DNA of 64,000 nt, from NCBI GenBank assembly GCA_015143295.1, contig CM026565.1:16688548-16752547 (forward strand), read 5' to 3'. The notes beneath the pieces were generated by a model. The model was not told the DNA's origin and searched no databases. It saw nothing but the letters and a program-made list of their open reading frames with translations. Each line of letters opens with the position of its first letter. The first letter of the stretch is position 1. The translations under genes were made by a program, and so were the position numbers. Below are positions 60,464 to 64,000 of this stretch, one piece after another. This DNA is from Tetracentron sinense (lineage: Eukaryota > Streptophyta > Magnoliopsida > Trochodendrales > Trochodendraceae).

Positions 60464-60830
60464 AATCCTCTACAGTGATAATCAAATTTGGCAAATCCGG
60501 TTATCATCCCTAGAGGTCCCCACGTGTCTCTTTTGGCACACTTTAACTGTGGTTAAGTTCACCACCACTATGGTTCACGCACCCATCCTTGGTTTTTAGA
60601 AAAAAAAAATATTTTTTTAAAATTAAAAAATTGTTTTGAGGGCATTTTAATATTAAAATATTTTTAAAAAGAATAAATATTTTTTTCTAAAAACCAAGGA
60701 TGGGTGAGTGAACCCTAAGGGTGGGTATATCTTAACTACAATTAAGAAGTGTCAAAAGAGACCCATGGACACCTCTAGGGGTGATAATTGGATTTGCCAA
60801 ATCCAGTAATCACCGTAGAGGATTTGACTT
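60464..60830. mobile_element. Complete hairpin MITE (AATCCTCTACRGTGAT ends)
   Basis: About 365 bp, almost entirely two inverted arms. The left begins AAATCCTCTACAGTGATAA and the right, inverted, AAATCCTCTACGGTGATTA. Both arms hold CTTTAACTGTGGTTAAG-like cores and the loop is A/T-rich. The same family is seen at 62683-62985 and, truncated, at 59060 and 57660. Long inverted ends suggest a Mutator-like origin, but flanks show no duplication. Confidence 0.8.
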
Positions 60831-60854
60831 CTTTATAAAAAAAACCCTTGGCCA

Positions 60855-61020
60855 AAGGAAGAACCATAAACCTGGAGGTCTTGAGGTCAATTCTTGGGCT
60901 CTCCTCACTATCGGTTGTATGGAGTGGGGGTATTCCTTATACAACACGTGGGACTAGTCTGAGTCTTCTCAGGATATCCACCCTGTATTTCGCTATCTAA
61001 CCAACCATTGTATTGTGTAT
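60855..61020 (+). repeat. Possible SINE-like sequence
   Basis: Segments CTTGAGGTCAATTCTTGG and GGGACTAGTCTGAGTCTTCTCAGGATA resemble the B-box and body of some plant SINEs. There is no A-tail or duplication, so this is tentative. Confidence 0.3.
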
Positions 61021-61160
61021 CCTTTAACTATGATAAAGCTTAACTAAATTATGGTTAATATATATGTTTTTTTTTTCTAAAACCAAAGTTAGATGGGTGA
61101 ACCTTAGATGTGAGTGAATCTAACCACAGTTAGAATGTGTTGAAAAAGGACCAATTGTGC
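61021..61160. repeat. Small MITE relative with TAACTATG/CATAGTTA-type ends
   Basis: An inverted layout: CCTTTAACTATGATAAAGCTTAACT at the left and GAATCTAACCACAGTTAGAATG at the right around a T-rich core. It is similar in plan to 62415-62555 and to the inner part of the larger MITEs. Confidence 0.5.
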
Positions 61161-61219
61161 CGGTCCGTTAATTACCTATTGTTTTTCATAAACCTTTTTT
61201 TGAAAAAGACTTTGCTACG

Positions 61220-61359
61220 GAGACCTCCTTAGTTTCGAGACCACCGAGACCGTGCTCTAAGAGCACGAGATTTCTGGTGGGACCATTTCACATGATAGGC
61301 CCTACTTGAAACCTGTGCTCTTAAAACACGGTCTCGGTGGTCTCGGCCTAAGGGGTCTC
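61220..61359. mobile_element. Short MITE with 45-bp inverted arms
   Basis: 140 bp. The arms GAGACCTCCTTAG...GACCACCGAGACCGTG...AAGAGCAC (61220-61266) and the inverted copy (61315-61359) match at about nine bases in ten around a loop of about 48 bp. No duplication of the flanks was recognised. Confidence 0.7.
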
Positions 61360-61363
61360 ATAA

Positions 61364-62095
61364 GCTTTATACTTTTGGAAAAGTAAAAATGTCACGTATC
61401 ACACCGTAACAAGAGTTTGGAAAAAAAATAATTCACTGGTAACAGTACTCTTCGTTGGAAGGGAAAATCTTCTTTATTCATGATTACCCAATGAGAAACG
61501 CCATATTTATTTAAGTATTAATTTTGATTTTAACTAAAGTAATTATTATTTTTGTTTTATACTTGCCCAATTGTATAGAAGCCAATCCCTCGGTGCCGTT
61601 TGTGTACCTACTTCACAGAAGTGGATATCAATTTGCCCTCTGCAATACTACTATAGATATAAAAATACAACACGTGTTTCCTACACCTATAAGACTTTGT
61701 GCTAATTTTTATTAATTTTTAATAACCTAGATAGGGTCAGCAAAGAATAACGCTGACGAACTAGATTAACGGGAACTCGTCGCTTCTTCATGCAGCTATC
61801 GGACAGTTACAGCTGCAGAGGATCCTGCGTGTTTTCTTGAGGGTCGGTTGTTGGTGCTTCGAGTTTCGAACCCTCGCCATTCCACGCTGCCCGAAAAGCG
61901 GTGTTCTCCATCTTCCTGCCCACCTGTTTGTCCAAGTAACAATTTCTTACTGGCTTGTATTAATTACAGGAAATGTTAACGTACTTCGCAACATTTTTTT
62001 AGTCTCGACCGTACAACTACCCTGACTGTCCGTCCCTGGACAACATTTTTGCATCCAACGATTCAATTCATCTAATGTTGTTGTAACTGTAAAAC
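61364..62095. other. Spacer, nothing recognised
   Basis: AT-rich DNA with a GC-richer patch at 61750-61930. Short frames there show no family motif. No element ends or RNA genes were seen. Confidence 0.4.
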
Positions 62096-62099
62096 GTGG

Positions 62100-62665
62100 A
62101 GTTATATTGTCGGGTTGTAGTATAATAATATAGAACTTGTACTATGTTATAATTATTGTTTCTAAATTCTAGTTGCAAATGTATTCTTAAGGGGTGGACG
62201 ACTACTCGGGTTCGAGTCCAAGGTGCTTCCCACCCAAAATAAATAAATAAATAGATTTTTACTTTTTAGGTATTTTTTTAAGAGTTTAATACGAGGATTG
62301 TATTATAATAGAATAGTACTTGGACTATATTATAATTATTGTTTGAAATAAAACTAGTAGCAGTGATTAGCGGGCCTTGGGTCCGCTTCTTATCTTACCC
62401 GTGTTCTCGGGCCCTTTTTAACACCCCTTTAACCCTGGTTAAGCTTAATTAAATTAATGTTAAATTTTTTATTTTTTTAATGAAAAACTAAGGTTGGATT
62501 GGTTAACCTTAGGGGCGAGTGAATCTTAACCACAGTTGATGAGTATTTAAAAGTAAGGTCTTACGGGGTGGACTCGGCTTCGAATACAAGACGTGGCCCA
62601 CCAAAACTAAATAAATAAATAGATTTTATTTTTTCGGTATTTTTTAAGAGGGTATTTTCTTAAGA
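62100..62665. repeat. Local tandem duplication, second copy split by a MITE
   Basis: Block 1 (about 62100-62284) and block 2 (about 62285-62665) share TATTATAATTATTGTTT, a GGGGTGGAC...TTCGA(G/A)T SINE-like box B with AAATAAATAAATAGATTTT tail, and TTTTTAAGAGTTT. Block 2 additionally holds a small MITE at 62415-62555 (CCCTTTAACCCTGGTTAAGC...CTTAACCACAGTTGATG). Confidence 0.65.
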
Positions 62666-62682
62666 GTTTCATATGACTTTTA

Positions 62683-62985
62683 AATCCTCTACGGTTATAA
62701 CTACACTCCAGTTACCCCCTGAAGTCACCAAGTATCGCTTTTGACACTCCTTAACTATGGTTAAGATTCACTCACGGTGAGTTCACTCACCTATCCTTAG
62801 TTGTTAGAAAATTATATTTAAAAAATTATTTGTATGACTAAGTGAATATTAATTAGGATTAAAAATTTTTATTTTTTTTTCTAAAAGGTAGGTGAATCTT
62901 AATCATAGTTAAGGGTGTCAAAAAGGACAAATGGCGACCTTAGAACATAACCGGACTCTCCCAAATCTGGTTATAATCGTAGAGG
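62683..62985. mobile_element. Complete hairpin MITE (second full copy)
   Basis: About 300 bp. It begins AATCCTCTACGGTTATAAC and ends in the inverted GGTTATAATCGTAGAGGATT. Inner arms CTTAACTATGGTTAAGATTCACTC and GAATCTTAATCATAGTTAAG pair around an A/T-rich loop. Same family as 60464-60830. Confidence 0.8.
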
Positions 62986-63028
62986 ATTACACGTCTTTAA
63001 ATACAAAGCCACACTCTACTTCACGTAG

Positions 63029-64000
63029 TGTCGCGCCCCAAAATACCTCCGTAGGAGTTTAGGGATACTTTAGGCGTGACTATACGTACCTACCAAACCA
63101 TCATGTAATGAACAAGATAATTACAGTATTAAAACAATGAAAATCAGAGCGCGGAAGCTAAACATAAATGTGGAAGCGTAAACTAACTTTTTCTTTTCTT
63201 CTAAGATTTCCAACATAGTATTCCAAGTTAACATATATACAAACATGTCTAAGTCTAAGATGGACAGACCCACCTATCAAAATGTCAAAATACATAAAGG
63301 ACCCTCTCGTACTCTCCCCTCAACAGTAGTCGAGGTATGGCCACATGTCAAGGTCTCGGTCCGCCTGAGACTGCAGTGGGATAGACGGCTCTCTCTCCTC
63401 GATATACTCTTCCTCGACCCAAGACTCTGGGTCGAGGACTCCCTCAGTACCTGCCAACATGAAAGTACGGCTGAGCATAGAATACTCAGCGAGTACAAGC
63501 TTCTAGCTATCCATAACAATAATAAACACGCAAGGAGTAGTACAATACCAATCATCAATTCCAAGCAATAGTAAAATCATAGAATTAAACAATATTAAAC
63601 ATGGAGCAATATTATCATCTTGATGTACGTGCATGAATACAAAAACGCCGATAAAACCCATGCTTGAAAACCCGTTTCCATGTCTCAGTATGCCTTGTAG
63701 AAATCATGTATGCGTGCATGCATGAATGTCTTGTCATCATCTTGTAAACTTGCATCTTGTAACTTGTGAGCCAGAGGCTAGCACCCGAATCTCCCTGGGT
63801 TGCCAACCTCCTTTATATATATGGTTTTCTTGTGAGCCAGAGGCTAGTACCTGAATGTCTCTGGGCTACCAACCTCCTTGATAATATGTGATTTTTATTA
63901 CTTGTTTAGTTTTCTTGTGAGCCAGAGGCTAGTACCCGAATGTCCCTGGGCTACCAACCTCCTTGACAATATGTGTTTTAGGGGTTTTCTTGTGAGCCAA
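63029..64000 (-). repeat. Partial gypsy LTR running off the window
   Basis: It starts TGTCGCGCCCCAAAATACC, the inverted end of the LTR family seen at 21935-24382 and 29482-31840, and stays similar to the window edge. At least three minisatellite units with GTGAGCCAGAGGCTAG begin near 63763. No primer-binding site lies to its left, so it is either a 3' LTR or a solo LTR on the - strand. Confidence 0.85.

Noticed and set aside
62200-62225. A tRNA gene, from the GGGTTCGAGTCC motif
   Set aside because: Only the box B-like part is present; there is no cloverleaf around it. A SINE relic is the better reading.

Overview
The window is nuclear DNA of a flowering plant, probably a eudicot. The signs are a 16-exon plasma-membrane H+-ATPase gene with plant-type introns and a C-terminal YTV, plant chromovirus and copia retroelements primed by initiator-Met tRNA, a plant L1 LINE with an RNase H domain, a UGT72-type glycosyltransferase relic and AT-rich spacers. 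I cannot name the species.

Layout. Positions 1-1023 are unassigned DNA ending in degenerate CCTAGGGTTT-like repeats. Positions 1024-47262 are a pile-up of mobile elements. The oldest layer I can see is one L1 LINE. Its pieces lie at 15446-15600, 18022-18070, 37491-41850 and 47174-47262, where it ends in a poly(A) tail. Four LTR-element insertions split or flank it: (a) a 5'-truncated Ty3/gypsy chromovirus (1024-15445, + strand), itself split by an Angela-like Ty1/copia element (about 2470-11991, - strand); (b) a solo gypsy LTR (15601-18016) with a perfect 5-bp target duplication; (c) a Tekay/Del-like gypsy element (18071-37485, + strand), itself split by a related, complete-structure gypsy element in the opposite direction (21935-31840, perfect TATGA duplication); and (d) a non-autonomous array of LTR-spacer-LTR-spacer-LTR (41851-47173) in the LINE 3' UTR. 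All LTR elements are decayed fossils.

Positions 47263-51480 are AT-rich spacer. They hold a probable Helitron (48955-50836) carrying a broken piece of a UGT72B-like glucosyltransferase gene, next to a head-to-head second Helitron-like 5' end. Positions 51500-59010 are the one clearly intact host gene, on the - strand: a 955-residue plasma-membrane H+-ATPase. Splice sites and reading frame agree at all 16 exons, there is a 16-codon upstream ORF in the leader, a TATA box, and a SINE and MITE debris in the large first intron. Positions 59050-63028 are a MITE/SINE-rich upstream region: hairpin MITEs, a Mutator-type MITE with a perfect 9-bp duplication, SINE relics and a local tandem duplication. 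From 63029 to the window end lies another partial gypsy LTR of the same family as the nested pair.

Functionally, the only gene expected to serve the plant is the proton pump. It energises the plasma membrane and is probably controlled through its C-terminal 14-3-3 site and its leader uORF. The rest records successive transposition, with insertion order readable from the nesting.
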